From Deinococcus aetherius (GTDB taxonomy: Bacteria > Deinococcota > Deinococci > Deinococcales > Deinococcaceae): a stretch of DNA of 64,000 bases. Positions 33,173-48,961 of the stretch are shown here, piece after piece. The position numbers and the translations under genes were made by a program. The notes below the pieces were generated by a model. It had not been told where the DNA came from. It made no database searches and saw nothing but the letters and a program-made list of their open reading frames with translations. Position 1 is the stretch's first letter. Each line of letters opens with the position of its first letter. The DNA lies in the NCBI RefSeq assembly GCF_025997855.1, contig NZ_AP026560.1:1948001-2012000 (forward strand). The letters run 5' to 3'.

Positions 33173-33778
33173 TCAAACACGAGGGACTGGGGCCGACCCC
33201 GGAGAGTCGATGACCCCCTGGTACACTTCATCCAGGGTGAGCGTGTGTCCGGGGCAGGTGAGGGGAATCTCGCCCGCGCCGTCGTACTCGGTGAGCCGCC
33301 AACTGTCGCCCTCCCGCCCGTAGGCGAGGATGCGCCGCTCGCTCTGGGAGACGATCAGGTACGTCTGGAGACTGGGGATGGACGTGTACGCGTGGTACTT
33401 GGCGTGGCGGTCAATCGCGGCGGTGCGTTTGGAGAGAACCTCCACGAGCAGGCAGGGGTCCGTCTCGTAATACTCCTCACCGTTGTCCTCCCCGCAGGCG
33501 ACCATGACATCGGGGTAATAGAAGGAGTCACGATCCTCAATGCGAAGCTTCATGTCCGCCGCGTAGAGGCGACACCGGGACCGCCTGCTGGCAGGCTGGA
33601 GCGCGAACATGATGTTGCCGGTGATCAGGGCATGTGCCTTGCTCGTGCCCGCCTGCGCCTTCGTCGCGCCGTGCAGCGGATACACGAACCCACTCACATA
33701 CTCCCGCTTGACCGAACTCTCCAGTTCCGTCCGCAGGTACTCCTCGACGCTGATCACCTGGAGGGCGGGGTCGCTCAT
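33173..33778 (-). CDS. Uma2 family putative restriction endonuclease-like protein
   Basis: 201-residue DUF820/Uma2 protein with PD-(D/E)XK-like elements: YYPDVMVACGED, DPCLLVEVLSKRTAAIDRHAKYHAY and IPSLQTYLIVSQSERRILAY. These proteins are abundant and diverse in Deinococcus and cyanobacteria; role unknown, possibly mobile. It lies between holA and serA, convergent with holA. TATCAT is five bases before the ATG. Confidence 0.9.
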   Translation of the reverse strand: MSDPALQVISVEEYLRTELESSVKREYVSGFVYPLHGATKAQAGTSKAHALITGNIMFALQPASRRSRCRLYAADMKLRIEDRDSFYYPDVMVACGEDNGEEYYETDPCLLVEVLSKRTAAIDRHAKYHAYTSIPSLQTYLIVSQSERRILAYGREGDSWRLTEYDGAGEIPLTCPGHTLTLDEVYQGVIDSPGSAPVPRV

Positions 33779-33840
33779 GCCCCATGATAAGGCGTGGGGC
33801 GGGCGCCCTCTTTGGACGGTCCGCTCCCTTCCCCTTTCCC

Positions 33841-35481
<1,641 letters not shown>

Positions 35482-35592
35482 GCGGCCAGGGTAAGCCCGC
35501 CGCGCCCGGAACCGCGAGAATTGGCTAGGGCAACGGGGAAGGCCTCCCCCCTCCCCCGACCCTTCATCTCTCCTTGGGCGGGCTGGACATTT

Positions 35593-35611
35593 TTTTAGGT
35601 ATGCCTAAAAT
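35593..35611 (+). promoter_or_regulatory. DtxR/MntR-like operator overlapping the -10 of mntH
   Basis: TTTTAGGTATGCCTAAAA (35593-35610) is an 18-base palindrome with one asymmetric centre pair, of the kind bound by DtxR/MntR-family metal repressors. Its right arm contains TAAAAT (35606-35611), which lies exactly six bases before the mntH ATG. Repressor binding would therefore cover the -10 of a leaderless promoter. Family assignment of the regulator is inferred from the site and the gene. Confidence 0.75.
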
Positions 35612-35617
35612 ACGTTC

Positions 35618-36940
<1,323 letters not shown>

Positions 36941-37042
36941 GGGCGATGGAGCGTGGACCGTGGGTGCCCCTGCGGTCCGCGTTGTCTTGACGAGGAGGCG
37001 ACCCTATCCGGCCCGGTGCCGCCCCGGGGGTAGACTGGCCGC

Positions 37043-37881
<839 letters not shown>

Positions 37882-37885
<4 letters not shown>

Positions 37886-39213
37886 ACGATTCGGTGAGCA
37901 CACGGGTCGGGAGCGCACGCCGGGCCACCCGCCGGGCCCGGATGTGGCTGGAGCCGGGGCTGGGGGTCAAACGCTGGCTCCTGCTCTTCGTCGTCTGCAC
38001 CTTCATCGGGGCGGTGGGCTTCCTGCACTTCACCTGGACCGGGCCGCTGCATTTCGTGGCGACCCGCTGGATCCTGTGGCTCAATGCCCTGACCAAGCCC
38101 GAGGTGCTGCCCCTCTACGTGGGCGGCATGACCGTGATGGGGCTCGCGCTCGTGGGCGCGCTGCTCAGCATCATGATGCTCAGCCGCTCGATGCTGCGCT
38201 CGACGGGCACCGCCCCGGAAACGGCCCTCGACGTGATCTACTCCCACCGCACCCGCGCACGCGGCCCCCGTATCGTGGCGGTGGGGGGCGGGACGGGTCT
38301 CTCGAACCTCCTGATGGGCCTCAAGGTCCACACGGGCAACATCACGGCGGTCGTGACGGTGGCGGACGACGGCGGGTCGAGCGGGCGGCTGCGGCAGGCC
38401 CTCGACATGATCGCGCCCGGCGACCTCACCGACTGCTACGCAGCACTCAGCGACAGCCCGGTCCTCGCCCGGCTGCTGCTCCACCGCTTCGGGCGCGGGG
38501 AGGGGTTGGAGGGGCACACCTTCGGCAACCTCCTCCTCGCCACCCTCAGCGAGGAACAGGGCGGGCTTCAGGGCGCGATGCGCGACATCCACGAGGTCCT
38601 GCGGGTGCGCGGGCAGGTCTTTCCCGCCACGACCCGGCCCGCCACCCTCGTCGCGCGGCTCTCCGACGGGCGCGAGGTGCGCGGCGAGAGCAGGCTCAGC
38701 GGTCAGGTGGGCCCGGCCCGCATCCTCGACGTGCGGCTGGAACCCCCCGGCCTGCCCGCGCTTCCCGACGTGCTGGGCGCCGTGCGGGGGGCCGAGTTGA
38801 TCGTCCTGGGGCCGGGGAGCCTCTTTACCTCGATCATCCCCGCCCTGCTCGTGCCCGACATCGCCCGCGCCATCCGCGAGTCGGGCGCCCCCATCGTCTA
38901 CGTCGCCAGCCTGATGAGCGAGCCCGGCGAGACGACGGGCCTCACCCTCGAAGACCACGTCCTCGCCATCACCGCCCACCTCGGCCGCGCCCCCGACTGG
39001 GTCCTCATGAACAGCGCCCCCATTCCCCCCGACGTGCAGGGGCGCTACGCCGCCGAGGGCGCCCAGGTGCTCGACCTCGCGGGCGCCAGCCGTGACCTCC
39101 GGGGCCGCGTGCGCAGCGCCCCCCTCCTCCAGACCGGCCCCACCGCCCGCCATGATCCCGCCGCCCTCGCCCAGGCCCTCCTGGCGCTAATCTCGCGGGC
39201 ACGGGCGGCCTGA
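37882..39213 (+). CDS. yvcK: YvcK/CofD-like gluconeogenesis factor with N-terminal membrane helices
   Basis: 443 residues. The C-terminal two-thirds is a YvcK/CofD domain beginning near residue 130: [56 protein letters not shown] and [23 protein letters not shown]. The first 110 residues add two hydrophobic helices (about 31-52 and 75-102) absent from classical cytoplasmic YvcK. YvcK binds UDP-sugars and supports morphology on gluconeogenic carbon. It is coupled to rapZ, as in Firmicutes and Actinobacteria, but the usual third gene whiA is not here. Confidence 0.93.
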
Positions 39214-39774
39214 AGGGGAGGCCCACGCCAGCGGCGCTCCACCTTGTTCCCCTGGGATGGATGCAGGGGGTGTTGGGCGTGGAGGTGCGTTGGGGGGCGC
39301 TTCGTTGACCCCCCTCCCAGCCTCCCCCACAAGGGGGGAGGAGCAAAAAGACGGCGGCTGGGCGGAAATAGGCGGTGGAGCCGATCACACGCCCCGGCCC
39401 TCTCCGCAAGCGGCTCTACGACTCCCACGAGGGGAGAGGGAGAAAAGGAGCCGGAGCTTTTGCGCTGTTCAAAACGCGAATTCGGACGCCCTTTGAGTGG
39501 AAGTGGGCGGACGGTCCTGGCCCACGACCACGTCGGCTCGCGCAGCGAGACGGTGGGCACATAGATGGGACGCAGCAAGATCAAACATTGCGTTCAAAAA
39601 GACTCGCCCACTCACGCCGCCCGTGTGCCCTTGCCCAGCGCAGCGCCGCTCCCCCTGCCCCCCCTGGGGGTAGGGGGCTGGGGGGTGGGGGTAAACGGAG
39701 CAAGACACCCTGCCCCCCACCTCCCCAACCTCAGCCCACCTGAACCTCCCAAACGCCACGGTATACTCGCGCCC
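39214..39774. repeat. Gene-free region with dispersed GC-rich repeats, family A copy 2
   Basis: The 560-base gap contains CCTCCCCCACAAGGGGGGAGG and CCCACGAGGGGAGAGGG blocks related to those at 2723-2915 and 50228-50436. It also holds CCCCTGGGGGTAGGGGG runs and the promoter of the next gene (TATACT at 39762-39767). Open frames here show no consistent coding bias or family similarity. Confidence 0.55.
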
Positions 39775-40515
39775 GTGCTGACGCTCCTCACCGCCGCGCT
39801 CGTGTTCTTTTCCGATCCGGCCGGGGACGCACGCGGCGACGGGGGCTACGTGCTCCCCACCCGCCCGGCGGTGAGCGAGAGCGCGCTCGACCTGCGGGGC
39901 TTCCGGGCCCAGCCGCAGGGCCAGGGGATGCGCTTCACGGTGGAGCTGGGGCGCATCGAGAATCCCTGGGGGGCACCGAGCGGCTTCTCGGCGGGCGTGA
40001 CCGACATCTTCGTGCGGACGGGCGTGGGGGGCGTGCGGACTCTGGACGACCTGCGCCTGAACGTGACCGGGACGGGGGGCTGGGAGTATCACCTGCGCGT
40101 GTCGGGCTTTGAGGCCAGTCTGCGGAAGGCGCCCGAGGGCGGCGGGCCCCCGACCCCGCTCCCCGCGCCGACCGTGCGGGTGGAGGGGACGAACCTCGTG
40201 ATCGACGCCGCCGTTCCCGCCGGCGAGTACGGCTACTGGGTCACGAACAGCGTGTACTCGCCGCTCACGCCCGACGGGGTGCTGCGGCCTGTCACCGCGC
40301 CCGGCCCCACCTCGCTGCAAGCAGGACGTCCGGACGCGCCTGTGCCCGTGGACGTGCTCCTGCCGTCCGGGGACCGGGGCCCCTTCACCGAGGGCACGCT
40401 CGCACCCGTCGGGGCGACGCGCGACCGGCGCACCCTGCTGCTCCTGGGCCTGGGCGGGCTGGGCCTCCTGACCGTGGTGGCTGCCACCGTGGCCGTCTGG
40501 CGGCAGCGCACGTGA
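39775..40515 (+). CDS. Secreted protein similar to glucodextranase C-terminal domain, with C-terminal membrane anchor
   Basis: 246 residues. GTG at 39775 follows TATACT by seven bases. The hydrophobic start ([12 protein letters not shown]) acts as a signal. [47 protein letters not shown] and [15 protein letters not shown] match the DOMON-like C-terminal binding module of glucodextranase (pfam Glucodextran_C). The protein ends with a helix ([22 protein letters not shown]) and a basic tail. The catalytic glycosidase is absent, so it may bind carbohydrate at the cell surface. Overlaps the EamA gene by GTGA. Confidence 0.78.
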   Translation: MLTLLTAALVFFSDPAGDARGDGGYVLPTRPAVSESALDLRGFRAQPQGQGMRFTVELGRIENPWGAPSGFSAGVTDIFVRTGVGGVRTLDDLRLNVTGTGGWEYHLRVSGFEASLRKAPEGGGPPTPLPAPTVRVEGTNLVIDAAVPAGEYGYWVTNSVYSPLTPDGVLRPVTAPGPTSLQAGRPDAPVPVDVLLPSGDRGPFTEGTLAPVGATRDRRTLLLLGLGGLGLLTVVAATVAVWRQRT

Positions 40516-41390
40516 GGGTCCCGGCCCCGCTCCTCATCCTGGTCGCGGCGGTGCTGTGGGGCCTGCTCGGTATCCTGGGCAAGAACGCGCAGGGGGCGGG
40601 CGTCTCGCCGCTGGAGGTCGCCTTCTGGCGGGCCGCACTCGCGGGCGGGCTGTACGCGCTCCACGCGCTCGTCACGCGCGCTCCCCTGCCACGCGGGCGG
40701 GACCTCCTCGTCACCGCCGCCTTTGGCGTGCTCGGCGTGAGTGTCTTTTACGGCTCCTACCAGCTCGCCGTGCGGGCGGGCGGCGCGAGCCTCGCCAGCG
40801 TGCTGCTCTACACCGCCCCGGCCTTCGTGGCGCTGTTCGGCTGGGCGGTGTTGCGCGAGCGGCTGGGCGTGAGGGAGATGACGGCGGTCGTGGGAACGCT
40901 CGCGGGCATCGCCCTGATCAGCCTGGGGGGCGGGCAGGGCGTGAGCGTCACGGGCGCGGCGTTGGGGTGGGGGCTCGTCGCCGGGTTCACGTACAGCCTG
41001 TATTACCTGTACGGGAAGGCGTTCTTCGGACGGTACTCGCCCCCTGCCCTCCTCGCGGTCGCCCTGCCGGTCGGGGCGCTGTGCCTGCTCCCCTTCGTGA
41101 GCTTCAGTGCCAAGACGTCGGGGGCGTGGGGGTCGCTCTGGGCTATTGCCGTCTTCAGCACGTACCTCGCCTACCTCGCCTACAGCGCGGGACTAAAGCA
41201 CCTCCCCGCCACCCGCGCGAGCGTGATCGCCAGCCTTGAACCCGTCGTCGCCGCCGGGCTGGCCGCCCTCCTCTTCGGGGAGCGCCTCTCCCCCACCGCA
41301 CTGTTCGGGGCGGCGCTGGTGATCGGCGCGGCCCTGTTGCTGAGCGTGGAGAAACGCCCGGCGGCGCAGTTGTCACCCCGGGTTGAGTAG
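40512..41390 (+). CDS. DMT superfamily EamA transporter
   Basis: 292 residues, ten predicted helices in two EamA repeats ([28 protein letters not shown] and [20 protein letters not shown], ending [25 protein letters not shown]). Family members export amino acids or metabolites; the substrate is unknown. GTG start overlaps the preceding stop, so the two are probably co-translated. Confidence 0.9.
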   Translation: MRVPAPLLILVAAVLWGLLGILGKNAQGAGVSPLEVAFWRAALAGGLYALHALVTRAPLPRGRDLLVTAAFGVLGVSVFYGSYQLAVRAGGASLASVLLYTAPAFVALFGWAVLRERLGVREMTAVVGTLAGIALISLGGGQGVSVTGAALGWGLVAGFTYSLYYLYGKAFFGRYSPPALLAVALPVGALCLLPFVSFSAKTSGAWGSLWAIAVFSTYLAYLAYSAGLKHLPATRASVIASLEPVVAAGLAALLFGERLSPTALFGAALVIGAALLLSVEKRPAAQLSPRVE

Positions 41391-41440
41391 GCGGGCCGAA
41401 CGTTGGCAGAGCGTCCACACCCAGCGTTCCCCCCAGATCG

Positions 41441-42703
41441 TCAACGCGGCTTCAGGTCGAAATCCCACTCAAAGGAGCGGCCCCACGGCAGCGTCGCGTC
41501 GTCCAGGGTGTACGTCCGGCCCACCCGCAGCGGGAAGTAGTCCCGGGCGAGTTCGAGGAGCTTGGCCTGCCCGGCGGGCGTGTTCAGCTCCGCCTCGGGG
41601 ATGGCCTTGCGCAGGGCCGCCCGCACCTCGGCGCTGTAGATCACGTCGTTGGCGTACTCGCGGGCGAGCAGGGCGTCCTGCCGGACGGGGTCGGCCCCCT
41701 CCAGCGCGACTCGGGCGTGCGCGAGGGCCGTGCCGAGGTTGTTGCCCGGCGTGCCCCAGGCGGCCAGCGAGCGCAGGTTCGCGTGCTGGCGCAGGGTGGC
41801 GAGGTCCGACCACAGCCGGGTGTTGCCCAGGTTGACCTGCGCCACGTCCGCCACCGCGACCGGGCCGCGCCTCAGGAGGCTGCTCACCCGCACGGCGGCC
41901 TGACGCGGGTCCCCGCCGTTGTACACGAAGAGGGTCAGGTCGGCGGGCCCCTCCGTCACCACCCGGAAGCTGCTCGCCCGCGCGTGGTTCTCGGTGCTCC
42001 GGGTCAGGGGAATGCCCTCGTAACGGATGACCTGCTGCGCCTTGGCCGGGTCGCTGTACTCCACACGCACGGTCTTCTCGCTCGGCGCGAGGGCGCGGGC
42101 GGCGAGCATCGCCAGCACCTCGTCCGCGCCGGGGTAGACGAGCACGCCCTCCGGGGCGTCCTGTACCAGTGCCGCGCCCTCGGCGGGAGAGGGGCTGCCG
42201 GGGAGCGCGTCGTCCCAGGTAACGTGCAGTTCCTTGAACACGCCCTGCCGCGCCCACTCGACGGCCTGCCGCACGACCGCCAGGTTGCGCTCCCGGTTCG
42301 TGGCGTCGGGCTCGCGCGGCAGGGTGATGAAGGCGTAGATGGGCTGCCCCGTCCGCTGTCCCCACGCCCGCACGGGTTCGAGGCGGGCCAGGGCCTCCCC
42401 GGCGGTGAGCGGGCTCGTGCGCGACTGCACCAGGCCGCCGTAAGCGAATGCGTCGAGGGCGACAATGAGCGGCTGGTCGGCGGGCTGGGCGTTCAGCCAG
42501 GTGGTCAGGGCCGCCGGGTCCGCCCCGCGCTCCGCGTTCCCGAGGAGGTCCGCACCCGGCACCTGCACCGTGCGTCCCCCCACCTCCGCGATCAGGGCGG
42601 GCAGCACCCGCGTCGCCGGGCGCGAATCGAGGGGCACGAGCGTCTGAGCGCCCGCGTGGACGGCGAGGAGGGCGGCGCACAGGAAGAGGACACGGCGGGT
42701 CAT
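41441..42703 (-). CDS. DUF4127 family secreted protein
   Basis: 420 residues with a signal peptide ([19 protein letters not shown]). The DUF4127 start [22 protein letters not shown] is followed by [19 protein letters not shown] and [17 protein letters not shown]. Function is unknown; the fold may be a carbohydrate-active or de-N-acetylase-like domain. TAGCCT is six bases before the ATG. Convergent with the EamA gene. Confidence 0.88.
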   Translation of the reverse strand: MTRRVLFLCAALLAVHAGAQTLVPLDSRPATRVLPALIAEVGGRTVQVPGADLLGNAERGADPAALTTWLNAQPADQPLIVALDAFAYGGLVQSRTSPLTAGEALARLEPVRAWGQRTGQPIYAFITLPREPDATNRERNLAVVRQAVEWARQGVFKELHVTWDDALPGSPSPAEGAALVQDAPEGVLVYPGADEVLAMLAARALAPSEKTVRVEYSDPAKAQQVIRYEGIPLTRSTENHARASSFRVVTEGPADLTLFVYNGGDPRQAAVRVSSLLRRGPVAVADVAQVNLGNTRLWSDLATLRQHANLRSLAAWGTPGNNLGTALAHARVALEGADPVRQDALLAREYANDVIYSAEVRAALRKAIPEAELNTPAGQAKLLELARDYFPLRVGRTYTLDDATLPWGRSFEWDFDLKPR

Positions 42704-42849
42704 GCGGGAAGGCTAGAGGCCGAGCGTGAGGGACGGCGAAGGAAAGGGTGTGGGGAGGAGGGCGGGATGGGGGGGGAGACAACCGCCCCCGAACTCACCC
42801 TCGGGCGGCTCTGCCCCCACCTGCTCCACCCCGGGCTGAACGGCGGCAC

Positions 42850-45162
<2,313 letters not shown>

Positions 45163-45288
45163 GGGGGGCAGCATAGCGCGGGGACCCACCTGGACGGCGG
45201 CCCTGTGTTACCAAGTGCTACCGACGGGAGGTCAGAAAAACGCCCACCCGGGGGGGTGAGCGGGGGAGTCATTCGGGAAGGAGGCCCG

Positions 45289-45393
45289 TCAGCGACGTTC
45301 GCGTACGCGGACGGGAATGGGCACCGGCTGGGGCTGGGGCGAGCCCTTCAGGGCCTCCCGGAGCCAGTCGATGAATTCGCGCAGGCCCTTCAT
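45289..45393 (-). CDS. Putative 34-residue small protein with leaderless promoter
   Basis: MKGLREFIDWLREALKGSPQ then a Pro/Val/Arg-rich tail ending RVRERR. The N-terminal half can form an amphipathic helix and the tail is basic. TACACT at 45405-45400 (minus strand) lies exactly six bases before the ATG, as at about fourteen other genes in this window. It lies upstream of rel in the same direction. Too short for family assignment. Confidence 0.5.
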   Translation of the reverse strand: MKGLREFIDWLREALKGSPQPQPVPIPVRVRERR

Positions 45394-45547
45394 AGCCACA
45401 GTGTAGGGGCGCGAACGTGGGGCAGATGCGCAGAATCTTACGTTGACTTCACGCTCGGGCACACAGTCCGGGACAAAGGTCCAGGGGGAGGGGGAGGAGG
45501 GCGGGCAACCCGCGCCGGGGCGGGTGCGCCCCATGCCAGACTGCCCC

Positions 45548-46492
45548 ATGCCCCTGAACGTCATCCTCGACGGCGACCCCGGCCACGACGACGCCGTGAA
45601 TCTCCTGCTCGCGCTGGCGAGCCCGGAACTGCGCGTGCTGGGCCTGACCACCGTCTTCGGCAACGTCGGCGTGGAGCGCACCACCCACAACACCCTCGTC
45701 GTGCGCGAACTCGCCCGCGCGGACGTGCCGGTGTACCGGGGCGCCGACCGCCCCCTCGTCGCCGGGCCCATCAGCGCCGAACTCGTGCACGGGGAAAGCG
45801 GGCTGGACGGCCCCCACCTGCCCACGCCCAGCAGGAATGTGGAAGCCGAACATGCCGCGCACTTCATTATCCACGCGGTGCGCGAGCAGCCTGGCGACGT
45901 GACCCTGGTACCGACCGGCCCCCTCACGAACGTTGCCCTCGCCCTGCGGCTCGCCCCGGACATCGCGCCCCTGATCCGGCGGATCGTCTGGATGGGGGGC
46001 TCCACCGACACCGGCAACTGGACGCCCGCCGCCGAGTTCAACGCCCTCGCCGACCCGCACGCCGCCCACATCGTCTTCACGAGCGGCGTGCCCCTCACCA
46101 TGATCGGTCTGAACGCCTCGCACCAGGCCATCGCCCACCCGGCGCGCGTGGCGGCCTTCCGTGCCCTCGCTACCCCGGTCGGCGAGTTCGTGGCCGTGCT
46201 GCTCGAATTCTTCGCCGAACACCACCGCGTCCGCTACGGCTGGGACGGCGGCGCCCTCCACGACCCCCTGACCGTGGCCTGGCTGCTGCGACCCGAGCTG
46301 TTCAGAACGCGCCCCATGCACGTCGAGATCGACCTGACGGGCGGCCCCAGCCGGGGGCGAACGGTGGCGGACGTGTGGGGCGTGACCGGCAAGGCACCCA
46401 ACGCCGAGGTCATGACGGAGGTGGACGCGGACGGGTTTTTCGGGTTGCTGGTGGAGCGGGTGGGGCGGTACGGAGGCCCGGCCCGGACCTGA
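45548..46492 (+). CDS. Inosine-uridine preferring nucleoside hydrolase
   Basis: 314-residue hydrolase that cleaves the N-glycosidic bond of ribonucleosides for salvage. The Ca-binding N-terminal DGDPGHDDAVNLLLAL, VFGNVGVERTTHNTLVV, LVPTGPLTNVALAL, WMGGSTDTGNWTPAAEFNALADPHAAHIVF and GGALHDPLTVAWLL are all conserved. Start chosen at ATG 45548 for MPLNVILDGDPG; an ATG five codons earlier is possible. A degraded copy of its 3-prime end lies at 47859-47963. Confidence 0.96.
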   Translation: MPLNVILDGDPGHDDAVNLLLALASPELRVLGLTTVFGNVGVERTTHNTLVVRELARADVPVYRGADRPLVAGPISAELVHGESGLDGPHLPTPSRNVEAEHAAHFIIHAVREQPGDVTLVPTGPLTNVALALRLAPDIAPLIRRIVWMGGSTDTGNWTPAAEFNALADPHAAHIVFTSGVPLTMIGLNASHQAIAHPARVAAFRALATPVGEFVAVLLEFFAEHHRVRYGWDGGALHDPLTVAWLLRPELFRTRPMHVEIDLTGGPSRGRTVADVWGVTGKAPNAEVMTEVDADGFFGLLVERVGRYGGPART

Positions 46493-46500
46493 GGGAGAAA

Positions 46501-46528
46501 CGCCCGGACCTTCCCTCCCGTCCGGGCG
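46501..46528. terminator. Bidirectional terminator between nucleoside hydrolase and SDR genes
   Basis: Stem CGCCCGGAC (46501-46509) with GTCCGGGCG (46520-46528), between convergent genes. Confidence 0.7.
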
Positions 46529-46543
46529 TCGCCACGTCCGCCG

Positions 46544-47296
46544 TCAGTGCGCCGAGCCGTTCATCTGGCCGAACACGGCGCCGTACTTCCCGTCCACCTC
46601 GGCGAACCGCAGCGGCTTGACCCGCTCGACCAGAATCTCGGTCGCGTCCGGGAAGGTCTCCAGAAGGCGCATCGTCTCGCCGATGAAGTCCACCAGCGGC
46701 ATGGCATTGGGGTCGCTGGCCTGCCCCGAGCCCATCAGCTCCGTCTGCACGTACGGCGGGACGAGTTCGATCACCTGCACGGACGTTTCCCGGAGCTGGT
46801 GGCGCAGCGACTGGGTGTAGGAGTGGATCGCGGCCTTCGTCGCGCTGTAGGTGGGGGTCGCCGCCAACGGCAGGAACGCCAGGCCGGACGACACCGTGAC
46901 GATGGCGGCCTGCGGTTGGCCCAGCAGCAGGGGCAGCAGCGCCGCCGTCAGACGAATGGGCCCCAGCAGGTTCGTCGCCACGGTCGCCTCGGCGTCCTCC
47001 AGCGCCCCGTCCCGCACCGACTCGGCGCGCATGATGCCCGCGTTGTGGATCACCACGTTCAGGGCGGAGAACTCGGCCTGGAGCGACGCGGCGAAGCGGC
47101 GGATCGCCTCCGGGTCCTCGATGTCGAGCACGGCGGACTTCATCCCCGGATTCGCCGCCGTCACCTCGTCCAGCACCTGCTGGCGGCGTCCCGCGATGAC
47201 GACCTGGTTGCCGCGAGCGTGGAACGCCTCGGCGAGCGCGCGGCCAATCCCCGAACCCCCGCCGGTGATCAAGATGGTGTTGCCGTTCATTTGCAT
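46544..47296 (-). CDS. Short-chain dehydrogenase/reductase (DltE-like)
   Basis: 250 residues. NTILITGGGSGIGRALAEAFHARGNQVVIAGRR is the TGxxxGIG cofactor loop, NVVIHNAGIM corresponds to NNAG, and YSATKAAIHSYTQSLR carries catalytic Tyr and Lys. Many HxlR regulators control such oxidoreductases in response to electrophiles, and this pair is divergent. ATG at 47296 has AGGAGG six bases upstream. Confidence 0.93.
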   Translation of the reverse strand: MQMNGNTILITGGGSGIGRALAEAFHARGNQVVIAGRRQQVLDEVTAANPGMKSAVLDIEDPEAIRRFAASLQAEFSALNVVIHNAGIMRAESVRDGALEDAEATVATNLLGPIRLTAALLPLLLGQPQAAIVTVSSGLAFLPLAATPTYSATKAAIHSYTQSLRHQLRETSVQVIELVPPYVQTELMGSGQASDPNAMPLVDFIGETMRLLETFPDATEILVERVKPLRFAEVDGKYGAVFGQMNGSAH

Positions 47297-47329
47297 GGTG
47301 CTCCTCCTGGTTCGGAGGATAGGCTGGTC

Positions 47330-47372
47330 ACTTACCAAAAGGAAGTAGGCACCCTAAGGAGCTATACTTACC
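47330..47372. promoter_or_regulatory. SDR-hxlR divergent control region with ACTTACC repeats
   Basis: ACTTACC-AAAA-GGAAGTA (47330-47347) is an imperfect inverted repeat. A second ACTTACC (47366-47372) overlaps TATACT (47363-47368), the probable -10 of the regulator gene. The layout suits HxlR operators on both promoters. Confidence 0.5.
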
Positions 47373-47389
47373 CAGAGGAGAGTGATTAT

Positions 47390-47788
47390 ATGAGCGTGAC
47401 CGAAGACCGTGCCGCGCAACCCCCACAGTCGGACCCGGAGCTTGACTCCCTGGTGCGAGAGATCATCGGGCGGGTCGCCGACAAGTGGACCATGCTCGTG
47501 CTGGAGACCCTGGAGGAACACGGGCGGCTACGCTTCACCCGTCTGGGCGAGCTGGTCGGCGACATCAGCCAGAAGATGCTGACGAAGACGGTGCGTCAGA
47601 TGGAGGCGGACGGCCTGGTGGTCCGCACGGTGTACCCGGTCATCCCGCCCCGGGTCGAGTACGAACTCACCGACATGGGTCGCAGCCTGAGCGAGGCCTT
47701 TTGCGGCGTGTGGGTCTGGGCCGAGCAGCACCGGGAGGCGATTATGGAGGCCCGGCGGGCGTTTCAAGGGCGGGAAGCGGAGTCTTAA
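47390..47788 (+). CDS. HxlR family transcriptional regulator
   Basis: 132-residue MarR-like winged helix of the HxlR group: IIGRVADKWTMLVLETLEEHGRLRFTRLGELVGDISQKMLTKTVRQMEADGLVVRTVYPVIPPRVEYELTDMGRSL in order (given here as family blocks over residues 25-100). The lone cysteine (FCGVWVW) is in the C-terminal helix. It probably represses itself and the divergent SDR gene. GAGGAG lies nine bases before the ATG. Confidence 0.92.
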   Translation: MSVTEDRAAQPPQSDPELDSLVREIIGRVADKWTMLVLETLEEHGRLRFTRLGELVGDISQKMLTKTVRQMEADGLVVRTVYPVIPPRVEYELTDMGRSLSEAFCGVWVWAEQHREAIMEARRAFQGREAES

Positions 47789-47858
47789 GGAACATAACGG
47801 CAGCGTTTCCGCACCCACCGTCGCGTTACGGGAATCCTGTAAGGAATGAGGGCGAGAC

Positions 47859-47963
47859 ATGTGGGGCGTGACCGGCAAGGCACCCAGCGCCGAGGTTATG
47901 ACGGAGGTGGACGCGGACGGGTTTTTCGGGCTGCTGATGGAGCGGGTGAGGAAGTACAGGTAA
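47859..47963 (+). pseudogene. 3-prime remnant of a second nucleoside hydrolase gene
   Basis: The 34 codons MWGVTGKAPSAEVMTEVDAD, then GFFGLLMERV and a stop, match the last part of the hydrolase at 46372-46492 with only a few base changes. The rest of the gene is missing. Starting at 47859 there is an ATG, but the region upstream (to 47789) has no similar sequence, so this is a relic and not a functional small gene. Confidence 0.8.
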
Positions 47964-48006
47964 ATTTGCAGGCTCCGCCGTCCCACGTGTGACACACTGG
48001 CCGCTG

Positions 48007-48960
48007 ATGAACGCGTTGCAGCCGCCCTTTTTCGCAGAAGTCGCCGACTCCAAGCGAATCTTGATCGCCGGGATGGGCGGCGGATTCGACGTGTTCTGCG
48101 GCCTCCCTCTGTACTTCGCCCTGCGCGCAGAGGGTAAGGAAGTGTTTCTGGCGAACTACTCGTTCACGTCACTCGCCCTTCAGCCGCCAGGGTCCCTCGC
48201 GCCCGCCGTCGTGGAAGTGACCCCACACTTCAGCGTGCACCCCGGCGACTACTTCCCCGAATACTGGCTGAGCCGCTGGCTACGTACCCAGGGCGAACCG
48301 TCCAGCATCTACGCCTTTCGCAAGGTTGGCGTGCAACCCCTGAGAACTGCGTACCAGGCGTTAATCGAGCATCTCAGCATAGAGACGGTTATCCTCGTGG
48401 ACGGCGGCACCGACTCCCTGATGCGCGGCGACGAGGTGGACCTGGGCACGCCCCATGAGGACATAACGAGTTTGGTCGCCGTCAACGAACTCCAGGGCGT
48501 GAAGAAATTGCTCGTCTGTCTGGGCTTCGGCGTGGACCGCTTTCATGGGGTCTGCCACGCGCACTACTTGGAAGCGACCGCCGACCTTATCAAGGACGGC
48601 GCTTACCTGGGTGCCTTCAGCCTCATGCCGGAGACGCCGCCCGTGCAAAAGTACCGCGATGCCTGCGAGGCCGTCTTTGAGATGATGCCCCGGTACATCA
48701 GCATCGTGAACAGCAGCGTCGTGGGCGCCATTTACGGCGGATACGGCGACCACCACGCCACCGAGCGCACACACGGCAGCGAACTCTGGCTCAGTCCCCT
48801 CATGGGTCTGTATTGGACGTACCATCTCCCGGGTGTGGCGAGGCGGCTTCAATATTACGAGCCTATGCTCAGCACCATCACACTCTCAGATGTAGGACTG
48901 GTGATCGAGGCACACCGGGACAAGGCAAAGATCAGGCCCTGGGTAGATATTCCGGTGTAA
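48007..48960 (+). CDS. DUF1152 domain protein
   Basis: 317 residues. The family blocks are visible: ILIAGMGGGFDVFCGLPLYFAL, YSFTSLAL, VILVDGGTDSLMRGDEVDLGTPHEDI, GFGVDRFHGVCHAHYLEATADL and the C-terminal LSPLMGLYWTYHLPGVARRL. Function is unknown; the glycine-rich loop suggests nucleotide binding. Codon use is somewhat less GC-biased than neighbours. ATG at 48007 is chosen; a GTG six codons upstream is also in frame. Confidence 0.85.
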   Translation: MNALQPPFFAEVADSKRILIAGMGGGFDVFCGLPLYFALRAEGKEVFLANYSFTSLALQPPGSLAPAVVEVTPHFSVHPGDYFPEYWLSRWLRTQGEPSSIYAFRKVGVQPLRTAYQALIEHLSIETVILVDGGTDSLMRGDEVDLGTPHEDITSLVAVNELQGVKKLLVCLGFGVDRFHGVCHAHYLEATADLIKDGAYLGAFSLMPETPPVQKYRDACEAVFEMMPRYISIVNSSVVGAIYGGYGDHHATERTHGSELWLSPLMGLYWTYHLPGVARRLQYYEPMLSTITLSDVGLVIEAHRDKAKIRPWVDIPV

Positions 48961-48961
48961 A

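Noticed and set aside
39565..39774. In-frame ATG at 39565 extending the glucodextranase-like protein by 70 residues
   Set aside because: The extension crosses repeat DNA and lies upstream of the strong TATACT box; the hydrophobic signal begins at the GTG 39775.
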